A stretch of 36,522 nucleotides of DNA from Gemmatimonadota bacterium (GTDB lineage: Bacteria; Gemmatimonadota; Gemmatimonadetes; Longimicrobiales; Longimicrobiaceae), in NCBI GenBank assembly GCA_019348265.1, contig JAHWJV010000002.1, positions 1 through 36,522 on the forward strand, read 5' to 3'. The notes under the pieces were generated by a model. The model searched no databases. It worked only from the letters and a program-made list of their open reading frames with translations, and had not been told where the DNA came from. Position numbers and translations under genes: made by a program. The stretch's first letter is position 1. The number at the start of each line of letters is the position of its first letter. Shown here piece after piece: positions 9,201-18,459 of the stretch.

Positions 9201-12200
9201 ATGAGACTCCTGATCGTCGCGGCGCTGCTCACTTTCTCAGGCTGCCGCCTGGGGGATGACCCGCCCCTTTTCGTGCTTCGCTCGGCCGATGAGACCGGGA
9301 TAACCTTCGCCAACAGGCTACAGGAAGACGACTCGGTCTACAATCCGATCGCCTTCGACTACATCTACAATGGTGGGGGCGTAGCCGTCGGGGACCTGAA
9401 CAACGACGGGCGGCAGGACGTGTATTTCTCCGGCAACATGGTCTCCAGCCGGCTCTACCTCAACCGCGGCGAGCTCCGGTTCGACGACGTGACCGAGCGC
9501 GCGGGGGTGGGCACGCAAGCCTGGGCGACCGGGACGACGCTGGTGGACATCAACCAGGATGGGCTTCTGGACATCTACGTCTGTGTCGCCGGCAGGGTCC
9601 CCGACGAGCAGCGGGCGAACCTGCTGTTCGTGAACCAGGGCGTGGACGCGTCGGGGACGCCGCGATTCGTGGAGCAGGGGAAAGCGTACGGGGTCGCCGA
9701 CACGGGGTACAGCACCCACGCGGCCTTCTTCGACTACGACCTGGACGGAGACCTCGACCTGTACGTCTTGACCAACGCGCTGGAAGAGTTCAGCCGCAAC
9801 ACGATTCGGCCCAAGCTGGTCAACGGAGAGGCGGCGAGCACCGATCGGCTTTATCGGAACAACGGCGACGGCAGCTTCACGAACGTCTCGCGCGAAGCAG
9901 GGATCCTGATCGAGGGTTTCGGGTTGGGGATGGCGGTGAGCGACCTGAACCGCGACGGCTGGCCGGACGTCTACGCCGCCAACGACTTCATCACCAATGA
10001 CCTGGTCTGGATCAACAACCGGGACGGGACCTTCACCGACCGCGCGCCCCAATACCTGAAGCACCAGGCCCACAACGCGATGGGGACCGACGTCGCGGAC
10101 GTGAACAACGACGGCCTGGTGGACATCGTCACCCTCGACATGCTGCCGGAAGACAACCTCCGCCAGAAGCTGATGCTCTCGGGGAGCAACTACGACAAGT
10201 TCCGCATGAGCCTCTACTACGGCTACGCGCCGCAGTACGTGCGGAACACTCTGCAGATCAACAACGGACCGGGCCCGTCGGGCGAGCCGACCTTCAGTGA
10301 CGTGGGGCAGCTGAGTGGGATCCACAACACCGACTGGAGCTGGGCCGCCCTGCTTGCCGACTTCGACAACGACGGGCTGCGCGACCTGTTCATCACCAAC
10401 GGGTATCGCCGGGACGTCACCAACCTCGACTACATCGTCTACACCACCCAGGAGACGCAATCGCTGGCGGACCCCGCCCGACGCAGGAAGGAGCTGCTGC
10501 AGAAGATGCGGGAGCTGCCGGAGGTAAAGCTCCCCAACTACATGTATCAGAACCGGGGCGACCTGACGTTCACGGACCGGAGCGAGGACTGGGGGATCAA
10601 GATCCCCAGCTTCTCGAATGGCGCGGCGTACGCCGACCTCGACAACGACGGCGATCTGGACCTGGTGGTCAACAACCTCGACGACGAGGCCTTTCTCTTC
10701 GAGAACCGTGCGAGTGAGCTGCCCGGCCGCCACTACCTCCGCGTGGCCCTCCGGGGCCCGCGGGGCAACCTGCCGGGGCACGGAGCGAAAGTTGTGGTTC
10801 ACGCCGGCCGAGGGCAGCAGTACCACGACCATTCGCCGTACCGCGGCTACAAATCCACGGTGGAGAGTCCGATCCATTTCGGCCTCGGGGCCGCCACCAG
10901 GGTAGACTCCCTCGAAGTATTCTGGCCCGACGGCGCCTACCAGCGGCTGACCGGGGTGACCGCTGATCAGATGGTCACTCTCGACCACCGCAACGCGACG
11001 CTCCGACGCCCGCCTCAGCTTCGCCGGGCGGCCCCGCTCTTCCGGACCGCGTCCGCCGTCGGCCTCGCGCACCGGCACGAGGAGCGGGAGCTCGCCGACT
11101 TCAAGATATCGCCGGCGCTGCCGCACAAACTGTCCAACCTCGGCCCCGGGATCGCGGTCGGGGACGTCGACGGAAATGGGCTCGACGACGTCTACGTCGG
11201 CGCGGACCGAGGCAAGCCGAAGGAGCTTTTCCTCCAAACCGCGCAGGGCCGATTCGCCAAGCGCGCGCTGCCGGGGGACCTCGATTACGAGGACATGGGC
11301 GCGCTCTTCTTCGATGCGGAAGGGGATGGCGACCTGGATCTATACGTCGTCAGCGGGGGCGGGTACCCGGACATGGACGACACGTACCAGGACAGGCTGT
11401 ACATCAACGACGGACGCGGCGGGCTCGTGCGCGACCCGCGGGCTCTGCCTCGTGAGACTGCCAGCGGCTCTTCCGTAGTGGCCGCGGATTACGACCGCGA
11501 CGGCGACCTCGATCTGTTCGTGGGAGGGCGGGTCCTCCCCGGCAGCTATCCGAGCGCGGGTCGCAGCTACCTGCTGCGCAACGACTGCGGCCCGGGCGGC
11601 CCAGCGAAGTTCACCGACGTCACCCAGCAGGTCGCTCCCGGTCTGGCCGAGGCCGGCATGGTCACCGCCGCCCTCTGGACGGATTACGACCAGGATGGGC
11701 AGGTCGACCTGCTCCTCGCCGGCGAGTGGATGCCCCTCACCTTCTTCCACAACGAGCGGGGGCGCCTCGTCGACGCCAGCCGCTCCGTCGGGCTCGGTGA
11801 CACGCGTGGGTGGTGGAACAGCCTCGCGGCTGGGGACTTCGACAACGACGGGGACGTCGACTACATGGCCGGCAACCTGGGCCTGAACACCCGGTATCAG
11901 GCATCGCCGCGGCAGCCGGTGCGGGTCCACGCAGCCGACTTCGACCAGAACGGCAGTGTGGACCCGATCCTCTCCAGGTACATCGGCGGCGAGAGCTACG
12001 CCGTCGCTTCGCGCGACATCCTCATCGACCAGATCATCGGGATGAAGGGGCGGTTCCCGCGGTACGCCCACTACGGCAACGCCAGGCTCGAGGAGACTCT
12101 GTCGGGAGACGAGCGGGAAAAGGCGACCGTTCTGGAAAGCGTGATGTTCGCCAGCAGCTACCTCGAGAATCTCGGTCGCGGTAAGTTCGCTATCCGTCGG

Positions 12201-12716
12201 CTCCCGAACCGGGCGCAGCTGTCGCCCGCCTTCGGAATGCTGACGGGAGACTACAACTCCGACGGCAACCTGGACCTGCTGATGGTTGGGAACTCGTACG
12301 CGACGGACACCCAGGCCGGCTGGGAAGACGCCTCCGTCGGCAGCGTTCTCCTCGGCAATGGCAGGGGGCAGTTCCGGTACCTGAGCGGCAGCGAGAGCGG
12401 CTTCTTCGTGGAGGGCGACGCGAAGGGGATCGCCGAGATTCGTCGCGATGGCGCCCCACCACTGCTGCTGGTTACCCAGAACAACGACAGCCTCCGCACC
12501 TTCACGCCCAGCGGGCCGCCGAGCAGGGTGGTGAAGCTCGATCCGGCAGACGCGTATGCGATGCTGACCTTCAAGGACGGCCGGGTGCGCCGCGAAGAGT
12601 TCCACTACGGCTCGACCTATCTGTCGCAGTCGTCCCGTGCTCTGAGCGTGCCGGCGACGGTCGTCAGCGCGGTGATCTACGATTCCGCCGGCAGGCGTCG
12701 ATCGGTCGGATTCTGA
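9201..12716 (+). CDS. VCBS/FG-GAP repeat lipoprotein with ASPIC/UnbV domain (CRTAC-like)
   Basis: Lipobox MRLLIVAALLTFSGC; many D-x-D/N-x-DG repeats (GDLNNDGRQDVYF, DYDLDGDLDLYV, DYDRDGDLDLFVGG); ASPIC/UnbV-like HDHSPYRGYKSTVESPIHFGLG...VDSLEVFWPDG. Confidence 0.93.
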   Translation: MRLLIVAALLTFSGCRLGDDPPLFVLRSADETGITFANRLQEDDSVYNPIAFDYIYNGGGVAVGDLNNDGRQDVYFSGNMVSSRLYLNRGELRFDDVTERAGVGTQAWATGTTLVDINQDGLLDIYVCVAGRVPDEQRANLLFVNQGVDASGTPRFVEQGKAYGVADTGYSTHAAFFDYDLDGDLDLYVLTNALEEFSRNTIRPKLVNGEAASTDRLYRNNGDGSFTNVSREAGILIEGFGLGMAVSDLNRDGWPDVYAANDFITNDLVWINNRDGTFTDRAPQYLKHQAHNAMGTDVADVNNDGLVDIVTLDMLPEDNLRQKLMLSGSNYDKFRMSLYYGYAPQYVRNTLQINNGPGPSGEPTFSDVGQLSGIHNTDWSWAALLADFDNDGLRDLFITNGYRRDVTNLDYIVYTTQETQSLADPARRRKELLQKMRELPEVKLPNYMYQNRGDLTFTDRSEDWGIKIPSFSNGAAYADLDNDGDLDLVVNNLDDEAFLFENRASELPGRHYLRVALRGPRGNLPGHGAKVVVHAGRGQQYHDHSPYRGYKSTVESPIHFGLGAATRVDSLEVFWPDGAYQRLTGVTADQMVTLDHRNATLRRPPQLRRAAPLFRTASAVGLAHRHEERELADFKISPALPHKLSNLGPGIAVGDVDGNGLDDVYVGADRGKPKELFLQTAQGRFAKRALPGDLDYEDMGALFFDAEGDGDLDLYVVSGGGYPDMDDTYQDRLYINDGRGGLVRDPRALPRETASGSSVVAADYDRDGDLDLFVGGRVLPGSYPSAGRSYLLRNDCGPGGPAKFTDVTQQVAPGLAEAGMVTAALWTDYDQDGQVDLLLAGEWMPLTFFHNERGRLVDASRSVGLGDTRGWWNSLAAGDFDNDGDVDYMAGNLGLNTRYQASPRQPVRVHAADFDQNGSVDPILSRYIGGESYAVASRDILIDQIIGMKGRFPRYAHYGNARLEETLSGDEREKATVLESVMFASSYLENLGRGKFAIRRLPNRAQLSPAFGMLTGDYNSDGNLDLLMVGNSYATDTQAGWEDASVGSVLLGNGRGQFRYLSGSESGFFVEGDAKGIAEIRRDGAPPLLLVTQNNDSLRTFTPSGPPSRVVKLDPADAYAMLTFKDGRVRREEFHYGSTYLSQSSRALSVPATVVSAVIYDSAGRRRSVGF

Positions 12717-12759
12717 TGGGATCGAGGTGCACCGCCCCCGCGCGGGATGGGCGAAAATT

Positions 12760-13944
12760 ATGACCCGAAGGGTCAGGCGGGCTCTCGCCATGGTCGGCGT
12801 GGCGGCCCTGCTGGCCGCCACCGTCGGAGTCATCTTCCTGCGCGGGCGCGGGGACCGCCCGCCCAGGTTCGGCGACTTCGTAGGCAACGAGACCTGTCTC
12901 GGCTGTCATACGGAGCAGCGGAGCTTCGCCGGAACGGCCCACCACCGCACCTCGGCCCCGGCGTCCAGCCGGACCATCGCGGCGTCCTTCGCTCCGGGCG
13001 AGAACACGCTTTCAACGCCGAACCCGGCCCTGCGCTACCATATGGACGCGCGGCCGGACGGGTTCTTCCAGACCGCGGTCGTGGGAGAGCCCCCGGACAC
13101 CAGCACGATCAGCAAGCGCATCGACCTCGTGATCGGCTCCGGCCGGAAGGGCCAGACCTACCTCTACTGGGAAAGTGGAGACCGGCTCTACCAGCTCCCG
13201 ATCTCGTACTGGACGGCGCTCCAGGCGTGGATCTCCAGCCCCGGCTACCCGGAGGGAGTAGTCAACTTCGAGCGGCCGGTCGCCCCGCGCTGCCTGGAGT
13301 GCCACTCGACTTTCTTCGAGCCTGCCGCGGACTCGCAGGGGGTTCACCGCTACGCCGAGGGTCGAAGCATCCCGGGTATCTCCTGTGAGAAGTGCCATGG
13401 CGCTGGCCGCGACCACGTGGCTCGCCAGCGCTCGCCAGTCACGCGGTTCCTGGGCACTCCGATCGTGAACCCGGCCGAGCTCCCGCGCCAGCGTCAGCTC
13501 GAGCTCTGCGCCCAATGCCACGGCGGCGTTGGCGAGCCAGTCACCCCCTCCTTCTCGTACCGACCCGGGCAGCCACTCGAGCAGCACCTCCGCCTCCCGC
13601 CCACCCTCCCGAACGAGGCCCTGGACGTGCACGGCAACCAGGTGGCGCTCTTACAGCGCAGTACCTGCTTCGCCGCCTCCGACATGACCTGCTCCACCTG
13701 CCACGACGTTCACCAGACACAGCGGAACCCGGCCGCGTTCTCCGCGCGCTGCCTCTCCTGCCACCAGGCGCAGACCCATGAGGCGGTGCCCGAGCTCGGC
13801 GCGACCATCACGAACCGCTGCGTGGACTGCCACATGCCGGAGCTCCCCTCGCGCATGATCGTTTCCCGTCAGGATGGGCGCTCCGTTCAGCCGCGCATCC
13901 GCAGCCACTGGATCCGCGTTTACGCCGCCGGCGAGTTGAATTGA
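12760..13944 (+). CDS. Membrane-anchored multiheme cytochrome c (7 CxxCH motifs)
   Basis: N-terminal TM ALAMVGVAALLAATVGVIFL. CxxCH motifs: CLGCH, CLECH, CEKCH, CAQCH, CSTCH, CLSCH, CVDCH. Confidence 0.92.
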   Translation: MTRRVRRALAMVGVAALLAATVGVIFLRGRGDRPPRFGDFVGNETCLGCHTEQRSFAGTAHHRTSAPASSRTIAASFAPGENTLSTPNPALRYHMDARPDGFFQTAVVGEPPDTSTISKRIDLVIGSGRKGQTYLYWESGDRLYQLPISYWTALQAWISSPGYPEGVVNFERPVAPRCLECHSTFFEPAADSQGVHRYAEGRSIPGISCEKCHGAGRDHVARQRSPVTRFLGTPIVNPAELPRQRQLELCAQCHGGVGEPVTPSFSYRPGQPLEQHLRLPPTLPNEALDVHGNQVALLQRSTCFAASDMTCSTCHDVHQTQRNPAAFSARCLSCHQAQTHEAVPELGATITNRCVDCHMPELPSRMIVSRQDGRSVQPRIRSHWIRVYAAGELN

Positions 13945-14136
13945 GGGCTTGCGGGAATCCGGCGGCGAGCTGATCTTTTCACTGACTATAACTGCCGTGA
14001 CTCGGCCTACCTTATCGCGTGGACGTGGTGAGGTACTCCGGCTTCCGATTGCCCGAAGATGGTTCCCGCCCGCTCATCGGTACGACCGGGGCGCGAAGGA
14101 ACGCGCTGAGTCGCACTGAACATACCGAATTGCAGG

Positions 14137-15486
14137 ATGCTAAAAATCTCTCTCACGCGCGCAGGCATAGCGGCCGCCATGTTCCTGGCGGCGAGCTGTC
14201 GCTCGGAGCCGGTCGACCCGCGCCAGTTTCACGACCCCGAGCTGCTGCACGGCGCGGTGAATGTGGTCACCAACGCAATGATGGAGAGCGTCACCAGCCC
14301 TCCGGTCGCGAGCCGCATCTACGCCTACTCGAGCGTCGCCGCGTACGAGGCGCTGCGCCCGGGCGCCAAGGCGTATGAATCGCTGGCCAATCAGTTGAAC
14401 GAGATGACGCCGGCGCCGCTTCCCGAGACGGGGGAGGAGTACCTGCTCCCGGTCGCCAGCGTCAACGCCTTTCTCACCGTCTCGGAGGCGCTGGTGTTCG
14501 CGCCGGAAAAGGTCGCCGCGCACCGGGACTCGCTGGTCGAGCAGCTTCGCCAGCGCGGTGTGCCCCGCGCCCTCCTGAACCGCTCGCTAGAGTACGGCGC
14601 CGCCGTGGGCCGCCACGTCCTGGCTTGGGCCGGCAAGGACGGGATCAAGATGGCACGCGCGAGCGCCCGGCTCGAGATCATCCGGGAGCCGGGGCGCTGG
14701 GTTCCGACCGGGCCCGCCTACTTCGATCCGGTCGAGCCCAGTTGGGGCATGCTGCGGCCGTTCGTGCTCGACTCCGCCCGGCAGTCCGCTCCGCCGCCGC
14801 CCAATCCGTACGATACCGCGGCGGAGAGCCGATTCTCCCGAGAAGTGCGCGAAGTATATGAGACGTGGCGCGGCCTGACCCCGGAGCAGCGGGCCATCGC
14901 GGCCTTCTGGGACTGCAATCCCTTCGCGGTGCAGTCGGTGGGCCACCTGATGTCGACCACCAAGAAAATCTCCCCCGGCGGACACTGGATGGAGATCACC
15001 GCCCTCGTCGCGCGGAAAACAGACGCCGACATGATGCGGAGCGCGGAAGCGTACGCGCGGGTGTCTGTGGCACTCGCCGACGGCTTCATCAGCGCATGGA
15101 ACGAGAAATACAACAGCGTTCGCGTTCGCCCGGAGACGGTCATCCAGGAGCGGATCGACCGCCGCTGGCAGCCGCTCCTGCAGACTCCGCCTTTCCCCGA
15201 GTACCCCAGCGGGCACAGCGTGATCTCGACGGCCGCCGCGGAGGTGCTGACCGATCTGTTCGGCGACGACTTCGCGTACACAGATGACACCGAGAAGCGC
15301 TTCGGCCTTCCGGAACGCTCCTTCACATCCTTCCGTCACGCAGCGGAAGAGGCGGCATACAGCCGTCTGTACGGCGGGATCCACTACCGCGACGGGGTCG
15401 AGGGCGGCATGGTCCAGGGCCGGGAACTCGGTCGTACCGTGGTCGCTCGTCTCAAGACCCGCACGGTTCGCGTGTCGACGAGATAG
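14137..15486 (+). CDS. Vanadium-dependent haloperoxidase / PAP2-superfamily lipoprotein
   Basis: Lipobox MFLAASC; FPEYPSGHSVISTAAAEVLTDLFG and SRLYGGIHYRDGVEGG match the VHPO/PAP2 SGH and GxHxxxD core. Confidence 0.9.
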   Translation: MLKISLTRAGIAAAMFLAASCRSEPVDPRQFHDPELLHGAVNVVTNAMMESVTSPPVASRIYAYSSVAAYEALRPGAKAYESLANQLNEMTPAPLPETGEEYLLPVASVNAFLTVSEALVFAPEKVAAHRDSLVEQLRQRGVPRALLNRSLEYGAAVGRHVLAWAGKDGIKMARASARLEIIREPGRWVPTGPAYFDPVEPSWGMLRPFVLDSARQSAPPPPNPYDTAAESRFSREVREVYETWRGLTPEQRAIAAFWDCNPFAVQSVGHLMSTTKKISPGGHWMEITALVARKTDADMMRSAEAYARVSVALADGFISAWNEKYNSVRVRPETVIQERIDRRWQPLLQTPPFPEYPSGHSVISTAAAEVLTDLFGDDFAYTDDTEKRFGLPERSFTSFRHAAEEAAYSRLYGGIHYRDGVEGGMVQGRELGRTVVARLKTRTVRVSTR

Positions 15487-15585
15487 GGAACAGGAACAGC
15501 GGGAAACAAAAAGCAGGGGCCGACATCTCACCCGATGTCGGCCCCTGCTAGTGTAGTGTAGCGCAGGCTGTTCCCTATCTCGTCG
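15476..15585. repeat. Heptad inverted-arm element E2 (GGGAACA family) with nested hairpin
   Basis: Outer arms 15476-15493 CGACGAGATAGGGAACAG and 15568-15585 (reverse complement, 18 bp perfect) enclose a separate perfect 16-bp hairpin at 15512-15549. Left arm contains GGGAACAGGAACAGCGGGAAACA. Confidence 0.75.
15512..15549. terminator. Bidirectional terminator-like hairpin between haloperoxidase and yidC
   Basis: AGCAGGGGCCGACATC / GATGTCGGCCCCTGCT, 16-bp perfect stem, loop TCACCC, preceded by AAACAAAA. Confidence 0.8.
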
Positions 15586-15589
15586 TCCG

Positions 15590-17311
15590 TCAACCCTTCT
15601 TCCGCTTTCCCTTGCTCGCCGTCGCAGGCTGCGGCTTCGGCGGGTTGTTCCGCTTCTGCTCCTCCGACGTTCGTTTGCGCTCGAGAGCGATCAGCATCTG
15701 CTGCGGCATGCTGGCGACATTGGTCGCGGCGTAGTAGAGGTTCAGGCCCGACGGCATGGTGAAGAAGAAGATCCCGATCATTAGCGGCATGATGTACATC
15801 ATCATCTTCATCTGCGCGTTCTGCTCCATGCCGCTCAGCTTGGTGCTGATCCACTGCAGCGCGAACATGGACGCGACGAGGAACAGCGGCAGGATGTAAA
15901 ATGGGTCACGCAGCGAAAGATCTGGGAGCCAGAGGAACTCGGCTCCGCGGAAGCCGATGGTGCTCTGGAAGACGAAGAAGAGCGTGATCAGCACCGGGAA
16001 GGGCACCAGCATGGGGAGGCACCCGGCCATCGGGTTGAAGCCCTCCTCCCTGTACAGCCGGAGCATCTCCTCCTGCTGCTTCTGCGGGTTGTCCGCGTAT
16101 TTTTCGCGGATCTCCTGCATCAAAGGTGCGACGGCTGCGTTCTTCATCTGCGCCCGCATGGCGCGCGCGTTGAGGGGCCAGAGGACGACGCGCATCATCA
16201 CCCCGAAGATGACGAGGACCCAGCCGTAGCCGATGCCGAGCTTGTCGTGCAGGTAGTTGAGGATGGAGACGATCAGCGCGGCGAACGGACGGATGACCGG
16301 CTGGAGCCAGCGGTACCCGTACGGTGTCGCGTCCTCGAGCTCGTATCCTACGGCCTTGAGCCGGCCGTACTCCTGCGGCCCGAGGTAAGCCTGAAAGGCG
16401 AAGGTGCCATCGGTCGCGATCGGCAGCTCGGTGGTAAGTGCCGCGCGGGGGAGCTCGACGACCGAGGTGTCGCCGTCCTCGACGAATGCCTGACGAACGT
16501 CCGGGAGATCGACCACCCGGCCGCCGCTCATCGGCCGGTCGTCGCCGGCCACGATGGCGGCGAGGAAGTACTTGTCCTTGATCCCGGCCCAGGCGAGCGG
16601 CCCGGGAATGGTCGCGGTGCCTTCGAGCTTCCCGAGTGCCTCACGGTCTACCTTGCCCGCGACGCGGGTCACCAGCGCGAGCTCCCGCTCGGAGTGGTGG
16701 TCGAAGGCCTCGTGCGGCGCCAGCCCCGGGCCGACGTTCGTCAGCAGTGTGGCGCGGTCCTGTAGTCCGGTGACCCGCCCCTGCACTCCGACCAGGTAGG
16801 TGCCTGGTCGGAAGGTGTAGGTGAGCTCCGCCCCGAAGCCGGAGGGATCCGCGTACGAGAAGCGAACGGTCTGCGTCCCGCCCGCGGAATCCACGACCAG
16901 CGAGCGGGCGCTCGGCTGAAAGGGTGCGGCCCGGAGGTTCAGCGTGTCCGCGCCGACTACGATCCGATGCGCAAGGAAATCGCTGGTTCCGCCCGGGACG
17001 AGCTGTACCGGCTTCCCAGGGTGCGTGTAGGAGGGGTAGCGAAACAGCTCCGCCCGGGTCAGTGCCGCCCCGCGGGTGGAGAAGACGTACTCGTACAGAT
17101 TCGAGCGCACGACGACGGAGTCCCGCGCCGCGGCCGGAGCCGTCTGAAGGGCGGGTGCCGCCGCGACCGGCCGCGCAGGTCGCGGCCGCGCGATGGCGGC
17201 ACTGTCCGCCTTCGCCCCCGGCTCGACCGGCGCAACGGGGGGAAAGAAGATGTTGGTGATCATGATCACGGCGCCCATGAGCAGCACCGCGATGAGGAGA
17301 CGTTTTTCCAT
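15590..17311 (-). CDS. yidC: Membrane protein insertase YidC
   Basis: MEKRLLIAVLLMGAVIMITNIFFPP..., YGWVLVIFGVMMRVVLWPLNARAMRAQMKNAAVAPLMQEIREKYADNPQKQQEEMLRLYREEGFNPMAGCLPMLVPFPVLITLFFVFQ. Confidence 0.97.
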   Translation of the reverse strand: MEKRLLIAVLLMGAVIMITNIFFPPVAPVEPGAKADSAAIARPRPARPVAAAPALQTAPAAARDSVVVRSNLYEYVFSTRGAALTRAELFRYPSYTHPGKPVQLVPGGTSDFLAHRIVVGADTLNLRAAPFQPSARSLVVDSAGGTQTVRFSYADPSGFGAELTYTFRPGTYLVGVQGRVTGLQDRATLLTNVGPGLAPHEAFDHHSERELALVTRVAGKVDREALGKLEGTATIPGPLAWAGIKDKYFLAAIVAGDDRPMSGGRVVDLPDVRQAFVEDGDTSVVELPRAALTTELPIATDGTFAFQAYLGPQEYGRLKAVGYELEDATPYGYRWLQPVIRPFAALIVSILNYLHDKLGIGYGWVLVIFGVMMRVVLWPLNARAMRAQMKNAAVAPLMQEIREKYADNPQKQQEEMLRLYREEGFNPMAGCLPMLVPFPVLITLFFVFQSTIGFRGAEFLWLPDLSLRDPFYILPLFLVASMFALQWISTKLSGMEQNAQMKMMMYIMPLMIGIFFFTMPSGLNLYYAATNVASMPQQMLIALERKRTSEEQKRNNPPKPQPATASKGKRKKG

Positions 17312-17466
17312 GAGGCTGTCGGCTATCGGCTATCGGCTATCGGTCGACGAACCCATCTACGACCGGCCGGCCGTTCTGGTTGCAACTTTCTGGGTGCCAT
17401 CTACCTCGCGCCGCGGCGGGTCCCAGGAGCAGGACCGATAGCCGACAGCCGATAGCCGATAGCCTC
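17312..17466. repeat. Heptad inverted-arm element E3 (TCGGCTA family)
   Basis: Arms 17312-17345 GAGGCTG TCGGCTA TCGGCTA TCGGCTA TCGGTC and 17433-17466 GACCGATAGCCGACAGCCGATAGCCGATAGCCTC are reverse complements at 32/34 positions around an 87-nt spacer. The element exactly fills the gap between the yidC ATG and the yidD stop. Confidence 0.88.
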
Positions 17467-17679
17467 CTATTCCACCGGATCGTACCCGCCCTTCGCGAAG
17501 GGATGACAGCGCAGGATGCGGCGAAACGCCATCCATCCGCCGCGGGCGGCGCCGTACTTCTGCACTGCCTCCAGCCCGTAGGCGGAGCAGGTCGGGTAGT
17601 AGCGGCAGGAGGGGGGCGTCAGCGGTGAGATGCGCTTCCGATAGAAGCGGATCGCGCCAAGCATCATCCCCTGGAGCAC
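17467..17679 (-). CDS. yidD: Membrane protein insertion efficiency factor YidD
   Basis: [62 protein letters not shown]. Confidence 0.97.
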   Translation of the reverse strand: MLQGMMLGAIRFYRKRISPLTPPSCRYYPTCSAYGLEAVQKYGAARGGWMAFRRILRCHPFAKGGYDPVE

Positions 17680-18059
17680 AACTCCTCCCGCAGCTGAACC
17701 AGCTCCTCGCGCAAAGCCTCGAAGGTCGCGTGGTATGCCTCCGGGCGGGCCCGCACCAGCAGGTCCAGCGAGCGGCCTGCGGCGTCCAGCGCCGGGAGCA
17801 TCTCCCTGCGCCCGATCTCCCGCAGCCGCCGCTTCACCAGGTTGCGGCGGACGATCTTCTGCTTGTGCTTCGGAACCACCACGCCCCAGCGCGAACGCGA
17901 GACGGGGGAAGCGGAGACGAACACGTCCAGGTGACGCGTCCTCTTCCGTTTCCCCCGTCTGAACAACGCTCGAATCTCCTCGGACGCCGTGATCCGCGCC
18001 TCCGGCGGGAAGCGATGACGCCCCCCCTCGCCACCACCCTGCGCCCGCTCTTCGCTCAA
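17664..18059 (-). CDS. rnpA: Ribonuclease P protein component
   Basis: [32 protein letters not shown] core; position between rpmH and yidD. Confidence 0.92.
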   Translation of the reverse strand: MSEERAQGGGEGGRHRFPPEARITASEEIRALFRRGKRKRTRHLDVFVSASPVSRSRWGVVVPKHKQKIVRRNLVKRRLREIGRREMLPALDAAGRSLDLLVRARPEAYHATFEALREELVQLREELCSRG

Positions 18060-18087
18060 GGCACCGGGCGGAAAAGCGATCCGCCGG

Positions 18088-18246
18088 CTAGCGGCCGTGC
18101 TTGGAGCCGATCGTGATGACCAGCTGGTGCCGGCCCTTCTTCCGGCGCGCGTTCAGGACCTTGCGGCCCCACTTGGTCGCCATCCGGGCGCGGAACCCGT
18201 GCTTGTTGATGCGCTTGCGGTTGCGCGGACGATAAGTCGGCTTCAT
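18088..18246 (-). CDS. rpmH: 50S ribosomal protein L34
   Basis: Reverse-strand translation [52 protein letters not shown] (52 aa), absent from the ORF track because it is short. Confidence 0.95.
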   Translation of the reverse strand: MKPTYRPRNRKRINKHGFRARMATKWGRKVLNARRKKGRHQLVITIGSKHGR

Positions 18247-18302
18247 CGGAAAACTCTATTCGGGAGCTGCTCCCTACGGAAAATTAGGGGCGTAGACCGG
18301 GG

Positions 18303-18331
18303 AATATAGCAGGGGCGGCGGCGGGGGTCAA
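18303..18331 (-). promoter_or_regulatory. Sigma70-like promoter for rpmH-rnpA-yidD
   Basis: Reverse strand: TTGACC - 17 nt - TATATT upstream of rpmH. Confidence 0.7.
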
Positions 18332-18342
18332 CGGGAAAAGGA

Positions 18343-18373
18343 CGTCAGTCTTCAGTCGTCAGTCTTCAGTCTC
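18343..18373. repeat. Heptad element E4, single arm (TCAGTCT family)
   Basis: TCAGTCT TCAGTCG TCAGTCT TCAGTCT. No clear inverted partner nearby. Confidence 0.75.
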
Positions 18374-18459
18374 CTACTACTATCGCTGAGGGCGGATTCG
18401 CGGCGCGGACTCAGATTGCGCCGATGGTATGCAGGATGCATCGGTAGCGGGGCACCGGA

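Noticed and set aside
9318-11237. 639-aa minus-strand ORF
   Set aside because: Fully antisense to the FG-GAP/ASPIC gene. Its Val/Glu-rich low-complexity sequence is the expected reverse-strand reading of repeated Asp-Asn-Gly codons in GC-rich DNA.
11340-12887. 515-aa minus-strand ORF
   Set aside because: Antisense shadow ORF over the same FG-GAP gene and the cytochrome start; no domain-like motifs.
17312-17466. CRISPR array
   Set aside because: Repeat units are 7 nt without unique spacers of uniform length, and arms are inverted; no cas genes in the window.
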